In this document: piece after piece, positions 45,897 to 56,800 of the stretch | How the letters are laid out: each line of letters begins with the position of its first letter | Position numbering within the stretch: the stretch's first letter is position 1 | DNA from: Haliotis asinina | Taxonomy: Eukaryota; Mollusca; Gastropoda; Lepetellida; Haliotidae | DNA length: 64,000 nucleotides | NCBI RefSeq assembly: GCF_037392515.1 | Contig: NC_090291.1 | Location: 42,897,001 to 42,961,000 of the forward strand | Direction of reading: 5' to 3' | Position numbers and translations under genes: made by a program | Notes under the pieces: model-generated | Seen by the model: only the letters and a program-made list of their open reading frames with translations | Told to the model about the DNA's origin: nothing | Databases searched by the model: none

Positions 45897-46060
45897 TGGG
45901 GTAGCTTAGTTGTTAAAGCGATCGCTTGTTACTCCAAAGACTCAGGTTCGACACATGCGTACAATACGAGAAGCCCATTTCTGGTGGCCCACCCCGTGAT
46001 ACTGATGGAATACAGCTATAAGCGGCGCAGATAAGCTCATTTACGCCTCTGAAAATTACT
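45897..46060 (+). mobile_element. tRNA-derived SINE (family S3)
   Basis: GGGGTAGCTTAGTTGTTAAA (A-box-like), GCGATCGCTTGTTACTCC, CAGGTTCGACACATGCG (B-box-like), GAGAAGCCCATTTCTGGTGG and AAGCGGCGCAGATAAGCTCA. Confidence 0.8.
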
Positions 46061-46111
46061 GGGGCAATTATAGTACAGATGTAAATTGGGAATTGCATCG
46101 GACTGGTGAGT

Positions 46112-46607
46112 TGTTACGAGAGAGTATTTTCTGTAAATGGTATTATTAATTAAGTGATAATTATTATGGGTCACATTCCGTATAATAAATATTCAGTAAG
46201 TTTCGTAGTTTGGCAGCAGGCTTTAATGAAGTGCTCTAGAGTTACCTCCCCTTGACTTTGTATTTTGATTAACTTTTGAATTCCGGAAGGCTGGCCGAGA
46301 AGATTCTACGTTGATGGCGGTGGTTGCGTGTGCTCAAACTTTCAGTTACCGCTCGCTGTGTTACATTCTGCATGTTTCTTACTCTTACATTAAGACTTCG
46401 GTGTGTTGACATTAAATTTGTGATCCATTACTTTAGAAATGACTCAGTTGTATTGTATATGAAACCTCTCTTGTGAATCTGTATATGTTTGCCTTTGTTT
46501 GCTCAATATAAAGTATCACTGAAAATGTCGCATTTGCCAGGGTTATATTTTGCTTTTTCTGAGAGGATTTCTTATACCTTTTGTCACGGCAATTATTCAC
46601 CGTAACA
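46112..46607 (+). mobile_element. LTR-1 family LTR, probably solo
   Basis: Starts TGTTACGAGAGAGTATTTTC and ends CACCGTAACA, matching LTR-1 with internal deletions (496 versus 616 bp). No retroviral-type internal sequence follows. TGAGT occurs just left of it and again at 46614-46618, close to the other end, so the exact end or a target duplication is uncertain. Confidence 0.75.
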
Positions 46608-46739
46608 AAATGATGAGTCAAAAATGGAAGTTTATAGTCACACTGCATTATGTCAGACAGATCATGACTGAAAATAGTAATAAATTCACGATAAATACAC
46701 AAACCTGAAGGCCTGACTATGGAGGTCATCAAAACCAAC

Positions 46740-46890
46740 TAGCATATCACAGTAATAAGAAATAAAAGTCGCAGATATCTCTAAAGTATTATTTCAAGTT
46801 AGGACAATATAACATGAAAAGTGGCTGAAAGAAGATCACCACTCAGATGACCAGAGGACTCACAGTACATTGAATACCTGCCATTGAGGT
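46740..46890 (-). mobile_element. possible LINE-A 3' UTR fragment
   Basis: CTAGCATATCACAG, GAAAGAAGATCACC and CCAGAGGACTCACAGTAC follow the LINE-A order loosely. Confidence 0.4.
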
Positions 46891-46894
46891 AAGC

Positions 46895-47370
46895 GGCCAT
46901 GAATGTACGACACTATGTATTATATATAAACGTATTACTTGGGCGTTACCCAGTAGTGTTTATGTTTCCTGTGCATTTCATCGTCACGAATGCACAGGTT
47001 TGGGTAACATCTTCAGTATGTCAAGACCACCTTTAAGACTTTAGACTGTCTTAGCATAGTCATACACAATATATCACACTATATGATATAATCCATTATT
47101 AGATAACAAAAATGAGACATACAACATTACGGATGAAAGTTTCGGATTTATTGCATAGAGCATAGATGTAGGTTCTTACACAGTTATCAGTCTGAAAGTG
47201 AATACAACCAGGTGATGAGAGGTGTATGTTATGAAGTGTTCACTGGCCGAGAGGGGGGCATTGGTTTTGGTACCCTCGATGTTTGTTTATATTCCCTCAG
47301 CCCGTCTATGTTGCGTCGCTCTGTGTTTTACCCGTAGGTAGTGTCTTAGTAAAGTTGCCACGATGTAATT
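46895..47370. other. no gene seen
   Basis: Nothing recognised. Confidence 0.4.
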
Positions 47371-47379
47371 CCCCTTCTT

Positions 47380-47512
47380 AATATTCTCAGGGACTACATT
47401 GGACGGTTTTATACATCTTATCGCCATATCAATGGCAATATTGTGGATGCGATGTAAAAACATCAACCCACTTAGTCACTAACTCGCTCACTCGCTCACT
47501 CACTCATGCGTC
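47380..47512 (+). mobile_element. possible LINE-A 3' terminal fragment
   Basis: Degraded terminal module (TATCAATGGCAATATTGTGG ATGCGATG) followed by CTCGCTCACTCGCTCACTCA. Confidence 0.45.
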
Positions 47513-48327
47513 GCTCAGTGAGTTTAGTTTTAAGCCACATTGAGCAATATTTTTCTGCAGAAATTCCTGACAGAAACGATTTATGAAATGTTGTATGTGC
47601 CTCTTTTGCTTCTTTAATCACTCTAACCCGACAAGAGCACACTGCATATGTTGTATATGGCAGATGCATTATATTTGAAAACGCACATCTGACTTTCAAA
47701 CATGTACCTGCCATTTCATGAGGCCAGCCAAATATAAGATTAATTGGTGAAATCCGAGATGAGTTATACTGGATTGGATTGTATCCCGGTGCAAAATTAA
47801 TTGTCGATATATCAAAAGCAGGCAAACATTCAGTCGTTGTGACGGGCAATATATCAGTAGGAAGCCATGTCATCACTACACAAAGTATGGCTCATCGTCG
47901 AAACCCATACCAAATCCTCGGATGTGGAGAGCGGCAACAGTATCGCCTATATGATATCATTCTACCATAACTCAAGAAAACACTTTAAACTGATTGGTTT
48001 TTCAGGAAAATTCAAAAGGTATCATTTCTGGATTGACGCTCATCTGATTTTAAGTCCGCTTCACTGCACATAAACAAACCGTCTTGCGAGAACTACTTCA
48101 GCTTGTCCGCAGTAATGGCGGATCATAACAACGTTTCTCCATGGATTTTAACGAGGACTTTGGAATTTTCCACACTGGCAATTCGAAATTTTTGGCTTGA
48201 AAGTGCGTCCTATTTCACGGGCTTCACTACGCACGTATCTACAGCGCTGAGGCACTACTTCAGCTTTTTCATACAACTGGTCAGTGATTGTATATTGTTT
48301 TTGAAAGCCAGTATGTATTTACGTTAC

Positions 48328-48437
48328 CACTGAGCCAACCACCATCATCGTTGCTGCGAAAAAGAAGACAGACCATAGTTGAGGAAGCGGAAGTAGCGCA
48401 ACAGCTTCTGGATAGATGATGAAGCCAGTGCCGGAAA
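48328..48437 (-). pseudogene. SLC6 transporter exon relic
   Basis: The minus-strand frame reads GTGFIIYPEAVALLPLPQLW then SVFFFAATMMVVGS. It aligns with the intact exon at 60640-60752 (GIGFIVYPEAVSLLPLPQLW). Compared with it, one codon is missing in the membrane helix, the Asp of the VVDS motif is Gly, and the acceptor AG is replaced by TTTT; the donor GTAACG is kept. No neighbouring SLC6 exon was found within several kb. The Asp-to-Gly change alone would not prove loss, since glycine transporters also have Gly there; the missing acceptor and isolation do. Confidence 0.8.
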
Positions 48438-48539
48438 ACGACACGAAAAACGAAAACAGATGCCTCACCATATGCATAGTCCGTTTCGCTGTATCGTAGG
48501 CCACAGGCAAACTATAGCGCAAATGTGGTTGCGCAGCGT

Positions 48540-49000
48540 AGAGAAAATGACCAGTCTTCATATGTGCGAGCGAAGCGAGCAAAGGTTGGCAACACACTTC
48601 CCTCGCTTCGGTTCAGAAAGTATTTTTCATGTCAAAATAAAATATCGCCACCATCAAAGGTACACTCCCATTTCCTCACTTGGTTGCGCTCTCCGATTTC
48701 CAACCCCATATTTAATAATTACTCACATGAAATGTGTTTTATTCAACATTTTAAGCGCCACTCGTGGTATTCAGTTCGTTCTGCGCCTCCATTACCCCTG
48801 CCAGCTTCCGGCTCAACGGAGTGAAGGAACAAGAATAAGCAGAAATTATAAAGATATACCATATTGCCTAATTTTATCATGATTCTGTTGGAATGTATTT
48901 GTCTTAAGTGTCGGTGTTGTTGTTAGATCTTTTGTAACATTTATTCTACAATAAACACATTTCTGGCGTAGTGGGCTTATGAAGCATGGGAGATAACTCT
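48540..49000 (+). repeat. dispersed repeat family A, copy 3
   Basis: The most complete copy: GAAAATGACCAGTCTTCATA, AGCAAAGGTTGGCAACACAC, AAAATATCGCCACCATCAAA, CCTGCCAGCTTCCGGCTC and a GGGAGATAACT end. Confidence 0.78.
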
Positions 49001-49004
49001 TTAT

Positions 49005-51120
49005 GTATAAAGATAATAATAACTTTACTGTTCACAGTAAATCATAGATTGAGAAAACTGGTATTCAACTGGTATTCAACATTAATGCGAACGTACTTTC
49101 TGGCTATGTCCATAAATCATGTTACTCAAGTTGTCAAGTCAAGTTGTTATTTGAACGGTAACATTTCTCGCCTTAAAAGTAAATTTTATCATTTAGCATC
49201 AACAGCAGAATGTTAAACATTATGCTATTCTGTGGACAAGCGTTCGTTCGATGTCAGTGTATCATGTTATTCGACTTAGGAAATTGAAATTTGCCATAGC
49301 AGATTTTGCGTCGCCCTATCTAATTCTGTCCTCTACCTTCGACCGATCTGAACTGTTAGCAATTTTCTGATGGGAGACTGGTCACACTGTTTGAAAGGGG
49401 TACCTGTTTTAATTAACAAAGCACCTAGACACTCGTTTATGCAGGTTTTACTGAATAATCATATACCAAACATATAACAACGTGGTAGGTTGAACTATTT
49501 TATTAATAGTTGACTGAAAAATCATTATTATAAACTGTTATTTATCATAACTGCATATCCGTATACAGATGTTACATTAAAATATGTTAAGGCAGTGACA
49601 ATACATTTTGCTATACATTGTGTTGCATACATGTAGGCATGATCGACTATACCTTAATTTCCATATGCAAATTGCTACAAAACAAGTGCACTTTAAGGAA
49701 TTCTTATCTTCGAAATGTAACAGATACCGTTTTTGACACTCCGATAAATAAATTAATGTTTTCTTTACTGTTAAAATATTTATGGTGCAGCTATAATGAC
49801 TGAAACATAATCGGCCTCAATCAACAGAATACAACAAACACGTACAAAGAGTTCGCCCAACAAAGTAAGAAGCAGACCACAATAGATAATAGAATATTTA
49901 GGGTCGGTATTATACACAGCAAACTGGGAGCGCCACATGAATTCGTTTCAGTGAACGAGTACTCATATGAAAACATCAAGAAGTAAATTAGTAAATACAA
50001 TCAGTAATCTAAAGATTGCTCTCGGTGACACGTACGGGATTCTGTTTGATTTTGCTGCCTTTTGTGTGTTTTGTTTTGTTTTATTTTATTTTTGTCCAGC
50101 ACCAGTAAAGGGCAGTGCCTGGAACTCCACGCACTTATAGTTTTCATTCATGAGACAAAGTCTTCAAGTAATTAATTTATAGGCAAATGCACCAGGGAGC
50201 GACCGCCAGATTTCGTCTTTTTCAAAAGTCTCTGGCACTTCTAGTCATTGTGTCTTGCATTTTGCCGCACTGAAATCAGTGTAAACTTGCAATGGGAGTA
50301 CAAAGTGATCATCACAACATATAATTGAAAAACACGACAGTTCTTTGTAAAATGTCATAAAATTCACACTTGTGAAAATCCTTAAGAAACTCTTGTTTTG
50401 AAACCCGGCAGCCCAGACACCTGAAACCTTACTGGGAAATAGTTAATGATGTTTTTGTATTTGCCTTTTTGTAATGTGGAAAACATGTATAGAAACATTA
50501 ACAAAAAGTAATAAACCTTTATCAAATAGTCATTGGACATATGCTCTTCTCACTCGTAGTCCACAAGAAAGATGAAAGCTAATCAGTCAAGGGTCAAGAC
50601 CAGCTGCAGGGTTGCATGTGACGATCACACCCTGGAAACTCTATCCTTGGCCCTTTGTAACTTGCTGGACAGCTGTTGCTCAGCAATAATCAGATCTGGC
50701 ATTGTATTACCTTGTATTTTTTCTTGTATTTGTACTACTCAACTAATACTATGAATTTACAAACTTGTCTTAATACAGTCGTTAGTTACAGTACATGTTT
50801 TTATTGTCTCTTAGTTTCACACGAAGTGCTCTTACTAAGTGATTCCCGGTGAACTGTTTAGTTTCAGCTTTGAATCACATCGTATCAATTTAGATATCTA
50901 CAAACCACTCATACGCCATGTATTTTAGGATCATATAAAAATCACAAAAGTTCATGGAGGCGATGCAAGAATATTTATTAGAAATTAACAGACTATGTTC
51001 AACTTCCACAACAAAATACCAATACCATAACAAAACATTTTGAGGTGGAATAAACAGAGTGTGAAATATACTGCCGTACACTTTGTGTTTGAAATCATTT
51101 TATTTTCCCATGAAGAGAGA
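49005..51120. other. no gene seen
   Basis: About 2.1 kb of AT-rich sequence with only short unremarkable frames. Confidence 0.45.
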
Positions 51121-51121
51121 G

Positions 51122-51640
51122 TGAATGAATGAATGAGTGAATGAGTGAGAGTTAAACTTTAACGTCACATCGGCAATACTACAGAGATATAGTGACGAGA
51201 AATGTTGTAGATACACAATAAACATAAGTATTTTAAGAACCAGTCATCGACGGACTGTAAAATAACTAGAGTATCACAAAAAGAGTTAAAACTAGCTAGC
51301 ATGTATTTTTAAAAGCAGAAAACTATCCGAGATAATACCCTGTGAAAATGGGCTATTGATCACCAATAACTGAAGGTAGATCACCGTACTGGGGACCATG
51401 GGGACTGTGCCTTTGTTACCTTCATGGACCCAAACTGGATTTACACCATCCCTTCAGCTGCTGGCGATTGTATGCAAATGTAGCCAAAAATTAAAATGAT
51501 AATAATGCTACATCTAAATGTGGAAGATAAAACTTGACATCTAATGTTTGTGGACTTACTACGTACCTACTAAGGGGGACAATAAGTTTACAGCACTTCA
51601 ACCGTCCTTGGCGTTACCGCCACTTACAATAAGAGGTATT
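51122..51640 (-). mobile_element. LINE-A 3' UTR copy, near full length
   Basis: GAATGAGTGAATGAGTGAGA, CGTCACATCGGCAATACTAC, AGGTAGATCACCGTACTGGG, ACCATCCCTTCAGCTGCTGG and CTTCAACCGTCCTTGGCG. Confidence 0.85.
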
Positions 51641-51911
51641 GATTTAAACTTAGAAATGCAATAATTAAATGAGTGCTCATATTACTAAAAAGATTTTTCA
51701 TATTTGTGATTTAAAATACTTATACTTGTGATTGAGTTCCCGTGAGGAACTTTCATGCACAAATTAAACAGCTAATGGTGAATACTATTTTTGTGGCATT
51801 CATATCCTAATGTATATAAATATGCCAATCTAACATATAACGATAAGTTCTTATGTTTGAAAGAACATCTAATCTAATGATAATGTACTTTTAGTTACAG
51901 CATGGCAATAA

Positions 51912-52571
51912 ATGAGGAGGAGAAAACGAAAATTAACATTATCTTACAAAATTCAAAAAGGTCTGACACCAGGGTTTCTTCAAGATTTACTCCCACCTGT
52001 AGTAGGCAACCAGACAAGTTATGAGTTAAGAAATTCTGATAACTTTACACAACCGTGTACTAGACTGAGGTACTCAACATCATCTTTTATTCCATCAACA
52101 TTTAAACTATGGATTAATATTTCCTTAGCTATTAGAAATTGCAACTCTGTTTCATTGTTTAAATCATCGATCCAGGTGAGAGGAAAGTGCGCACCTGTAT
52201 ATTATTCATATGGAACAAGGTAGCTAAATGGTTTGCACTCTAGATTAAGATATAAGACGAGTACACTCCATTACGATGTATTCAGAATAAATGTAAATAA
52301 TTATGCATAATGTCAATGTGACCACATATGCGTGAATGTTTTGCATCACTTTCTTGAATATCCTTTATATGCTATTCAGAGACATAATCTGTTAAAATCT
52401 TTAAAAAATATTGTTAAGAAGTTGAACAGAACACTGATTGATATAAATCTCATCTTACATAGCAATGCAGGTCTCTCAATTACTGAAAATCAGAATGTTT
52501 CTAAATGTGTACATATCTATATCTCTCAAACAAGACGCTTTCTCAGTTACCATCTGCTGTACATATCCTAA
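51912..52571 (+). pseudogene. LINE-D ORF2 C-terminal end
   Basis: The first frame reads LTLSYKIQKGLTPGFLQDLL PPVVG, then SYELRNSDN, PSTFKLWINI and KSSIQ, matching the post-RT tail of CR1/RTE-like LINEs (L..YKI..G..P.YL..L.P....N...LR......F.PS...WN.L). A second frame (52332-52571) continues with HHFLEYPLYAIQRHNLL and ends in LSITENQNVSKCVHIYI, the usual final block of such proteins. The typical conserved Asn-Ser-Leu-Pro is replaced by INISLAI and a frameshift lies near 52225, so it is dead. Confidence 0.68.
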
Positions 52572-52934
52572 CCTCTGTATGTCTTTTGTGTATGTTAGAT
52601 GAATTTGTAATCATCGGGAGAGGGCTTTCCTAAGTTGGATAACTTGTGCCCAATCCTTTTCTTAATGAATAAAATATGTTTAAATCGACGTCAATGAAGC
52701 ACTGAAACTAATTTAGTCAAAAGTAATACTACGGCTGTGTTTTGCAACGTATAGTTTAGAAATCTGAAGTTTAATGTTTTATGATGGCATATTGAAAACT
52801 GGCATTGGTTCCTACTACACTGCATGTAAGAGAAAGTCATTTTCGCTAGGTAACAGGACAGGTGAAACAAAAAATCACACACACCCTCCACACCGGAAGA
52901 ATGGTAATACCGATCATATATTTAATCCAAGACT

Positions 52935-53220
52935 GGAGTGAGTGAGTGAGTGAGTTTAGTTTTACGCCGCACTCAGCAATATTACAGCTATATGGCGGCG
53001 GTCTGTAGATAATCGAGTCTGGACCAGACAATCCAGTGATCAACAACATGAGCATCGATCTGCGCAATTGGGAACCGATGACATGTGTCAACCAAGTCAG
53101 CGAGCCTGACCACCCGATCCCGTTAGTCGCCTCTTACGACAAGCTGAGTCGCCTTTTATGGCAAGCATGGGTTGCTGAAGGCCTATTCTACCCCGGGACC
53201 TTCACGGGTCTCTAAGACTG
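52935..53220 (-). mobile_element. SINE-like family S1, full length
   Basis: One of the best copies: GAGTGAGTGAGTGAGTTTAG, ATATGGCGGCGGTCTGTAGA, AACATGAGCATCGATCTGCG, CCCGATCCCGTTAGTCGCCT and ACCTTCACGGGTC. Confidence 0.93.
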
Positions 53221-53555
53221 GAACTTAAGGGTGGTATACAGGTAACTGACATACAAATTATTAGTAAACCGTTATTTCAGCACTCATTGTGCATTATTAG
53301 GTATGTAATCGTCTTCTTATATTACGTTAACTAACAGAACTGCGACGTTTCACGACAAATAACCGCCCATTCAGCACTCCCAGCAAGGACTAAGCACACA
53401 AACATTCAGCAAGGTGTGAGCACATGTACAGGTAAACTGTGAAGCCTCTGATAGTAAATAACCGACTCGTAAGTCTCCTTCCTTCCATGAAGAAGAAATC
53501 CCACAAAGGCAAGATGGCAACACATGTGCTTCTGATTGGAATTCCATACATGTCA

Positions 53556-53594
53556 AGTGAGTGGGTGAGTGAGTGAGTGAGTGAGTGAGTGAGT
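53556..53594. repeat. (GAGT)n tetranucleotide microsatellite
   Basis: About nine GAGT units; probably a relic of an (ACTC)n element tail in reverse. Confidence 0.9.
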
Positions 53595-53736
53595 TCACCT
53601 TATAGTCACACGTATATGCCATCCACTCATCACTAAGTCTTCCTTTCCAAAATAAGCACAAATATGTTAAGCAATGTCACAGATACACAGATGCAGATAC
53701 GAAACACCTGTTCCTAATGCAACATGAAGCTTGTAT

Positions 53737-53859
53737 CTATCGCCCGATCATAAACAGGAAGTTGTCCTTCGCAGATATCGACTCTTGTGTGTCTGCAAGG
53801 CCATGCTTTCGTCTTGATCTCAACCACTCAAGCCCGGGCATCACAGAAGCTTTAATACG
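53737..53859 (-). CDS. SLC6 gene, last exon, cytoplasmic tail and stop
   Basis: Follows TGTTTCAG. RIKASVMPGLEWLRSRRKHG, then a short polar tail ending FLFMIGR and TAG at 53737. The RIK...P...W motif is the usual start of the SLC6 C-terminal tail. No clear AATAAA was noticed just downstream. Confidence 0.88.
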   Translation of the reverse strand, partial: RIKASVMPGLEWLRSRRKHGLADTQESISAKDNFLFMIGR

Positions 53860-56800
53860 CTGAAACACCAGATGCACACACAACCAAGGGTAACACCTTA
53901 AACATGAGGACACTGTATAAACAAGACAGACAACATACAAATATGATGCTTTCTAAATAAAACATTATTGTTTTTATCGTTATAGATTTTCCACAAATAT
54001 AACCGCATGGGCTGTATTAAAATCCTGAGGAAAACTGCCGACAGAAATATTGAACAAGTGCGTATACACTGTCCACCGTAATCTTTATTATGGGTCTAAG
54101 CAAACAGTTTCTTTTCTCAAGAAACCGGAGAGATAAGACATATTACCGGACAATTAATATACAGCGTTCCTGCGTATAAAATGTGTTCATCGTCGGCAAA
54201 TAAGACACGTCTCCTGACAATGGTGTTGTCTTCTTCACATAATGTCAGACCTGTCTGAATTCTAGACCAACCAGTTGAGAAAGTACTTATCACGTGTGAG
54301 ATATATATTATAAGCATGAACAGCTTCTACCTGTGCCAGGGGTCCTTCCTGCTTGCTTATCTGTATGACCATATAAACTGGTATAGGAACTACGGACACT
54401 AGAGCAATGAACCACCCGAAGACGATGGCCGACGTAGGGTAGTCGTACTCTCCATATCTTGGAGGCTTATACGAAGCCAGCGTCAAAACCAAAGCTATCT
54501 GCAACGACATATTTTAGTTCCGGACTACATTCACAAGTTGTGTACATTCAGAAGTACATATATACACGTCTGAAAAACATAAACACTTCTTCATACCTGT
54601 ACTACGTTTGAAGGATATACTCAAAAGCTGTAACCATTAATTCATTTGGAAGACAAAATATCCAAAGGTAAACCAAACAGATTGTCCTCCTTTGAAACAA
54701 ATGTGTAATATAACTTTATTATCAATGAATGAATTGTGTTAATCACGATATAACTGACATATTGTCGGGGTGAAAACATTGTTTAAAGTTTTTAGTTATT
54801 TTAACCCACGGTTGTACAGTGTACGCAACAGTTACTTTTGTACTGACCAGTACGTATTTGAACTGTTTTTCGACTATTTGTTAATTTTTTTAACGTCGCA
54901 ATACTCCAGCTGTGGGTGGTGGTCTGTAAATAATCTGGTGCAAAGAATTCAGTGATGAACAACGTGATCACAGATCTTTGTGAATGAGATACGATGACAC
55001 GTGTCAAACAAATCAGCGAGCGTGACCACCCGATCTCGATCTCATTAGCAGCCTCGTACGATAAGCATGGGTTGTTGAAGGAAGATTGTAAACAGGATGT
55101 TCACGGGTTATTTAAGGGTAAAATAATTCAATGAATTCGAAGTTATGGTTAAAGCGTTACGAAAAGAAATGGACCTACGGTCAAGAGAGCAGGGACGATG
55201 ATGAAACAAACAACTTTGTAGATCACAGGCAGGCGTTTTCCAATCATCATTTGCATATCATCAGAGAAACGCTCGGCCCCTGTCAAATACAGTTTGATAA
55301 TTCGTGTCAGAAAAAAAGCGAACAGAAATGTTGTCGCCATACCACGCAAAGTCGTTGTTACTCACCTCCCGTAGTGATCTAGCAAATGAAGTTAGATGAA
55401 TCATATTATACATAATTACACCCATTTTGATTCAATTCTTGCAGGATTCTCAACACCTACATAAACTGCATCTGTTGCATTTCTTTTCTGCTAACTTGTG
55501 AGTGAGTGAATGAGTGTGTTTGGTTTTACGCCGCACTCAGCAATATTCCAGATATATGGCGGCGGTCTGTAAATAATGGAGTCTGGACCAGACAGTAAAC
55601 TGATCAACAGCAGGAGCATTGATCTGCACAATTGATAACCGATGACAGGTGTCAACCAAGTCAGCGAGCCTGACCAACCGACCCCGTTAGTCGCCTCTTA
55701 CGAAAAGATGTGAGTATTCCATTTGTATGACGATGTGTCGTAGTTACACTAATGCCAGTGTCCCCGTGTTTTTCGTGATGGTCAATACACCAGGATAACT
55801 GAGCTGTGTGATTGATAACATAGATATGCATCGCTCAAATCAGCAAACGTGATGACCCTGTTAAAAGATCAGAAACGAATAAATGTAAACTAAAGTGAGA
55901 TAACATATCACTTCTAAAATAGCATTTATAACCATACACATATTTATTATATAGGTAGTATTTTTCCTGTAGCACGATTGGGCAAAATACCGTCATGTGG
56001 TTTTCTACAAAACACGATATAGATTTTAGTTACTAAAGGTAGACAAGGAAACCGTGGTAACAGGCTTCTCCTGCTTTTCAGCCAATCAAATCACACGGTT
56101 TGACGTCATAAAACTTAACCCCATCCCCCATTCTCAGCCGTTGATCGATGGCTATAGGGTCCGTAAATTGAAACCAGCGTTTCGCTGCCATTACAGATGA
56201 TAAACAGAAAGAGATCTTGGACAATATTGATTCAAAGAAGACGGAAAAGTCAAATAACACTGCTATAAGGGAGAATATCCACAACAAAGGGTATCAGCAG
56301 ATTTTGAGAAGTTAAGATGAACCTGATTCATCACTGACATATTTTGTACCTGGAAGCCTGGTCAGAGAAAGGAGGAGAACACTACAAGAAAGTACTTTTA
56401 ACGTCTTATCGATATGGCACCCGAAGACACTTGAAAAAAAAATACAAAAGGCGAAATAAAATATCATCACGATCGCCAATGTCAAATAATCCACGGCAGG
56501 GTTCAAGACTATTGGAAAGGCACTAAAAAGAATTATATGGCAAGGCTTTAAGGCTATGCAAGTAGCTTTGATTCCTCACTACTTCTGCAGTATAAGGTGA
56601 ACATTTAAAACTAGTTTACGGATGTATAGCTGAAAAAAAGGCTATTTGCTGCATTGAACAGGGCTAGCTGCGTTAATGTTAAACTGGCTGTTCAATGGCA
56701 TTTTGCGAGGAGTTTCAAGGGAAGCTTGAGCCCTGTACATGTTGCGTAGATAACCTAAATGTTTTGTTGTGGAGGAAAAACTGCACTTTATTAAATCTCG

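Noticed and set aside
46112..46618. TGAGT as a 5-bp target duplication of the solo LTR
   Set aside because: The right-hand copy lies six bases beyond the CGTAACA end, so it fits only if the LTR end is redefined; left undecided.
48460..48882. 140-codon plus-strand frame
   Set aside because: It covers repeat family A and the antisense of the SLC6 relic region; the frame is not kept in the other copies.
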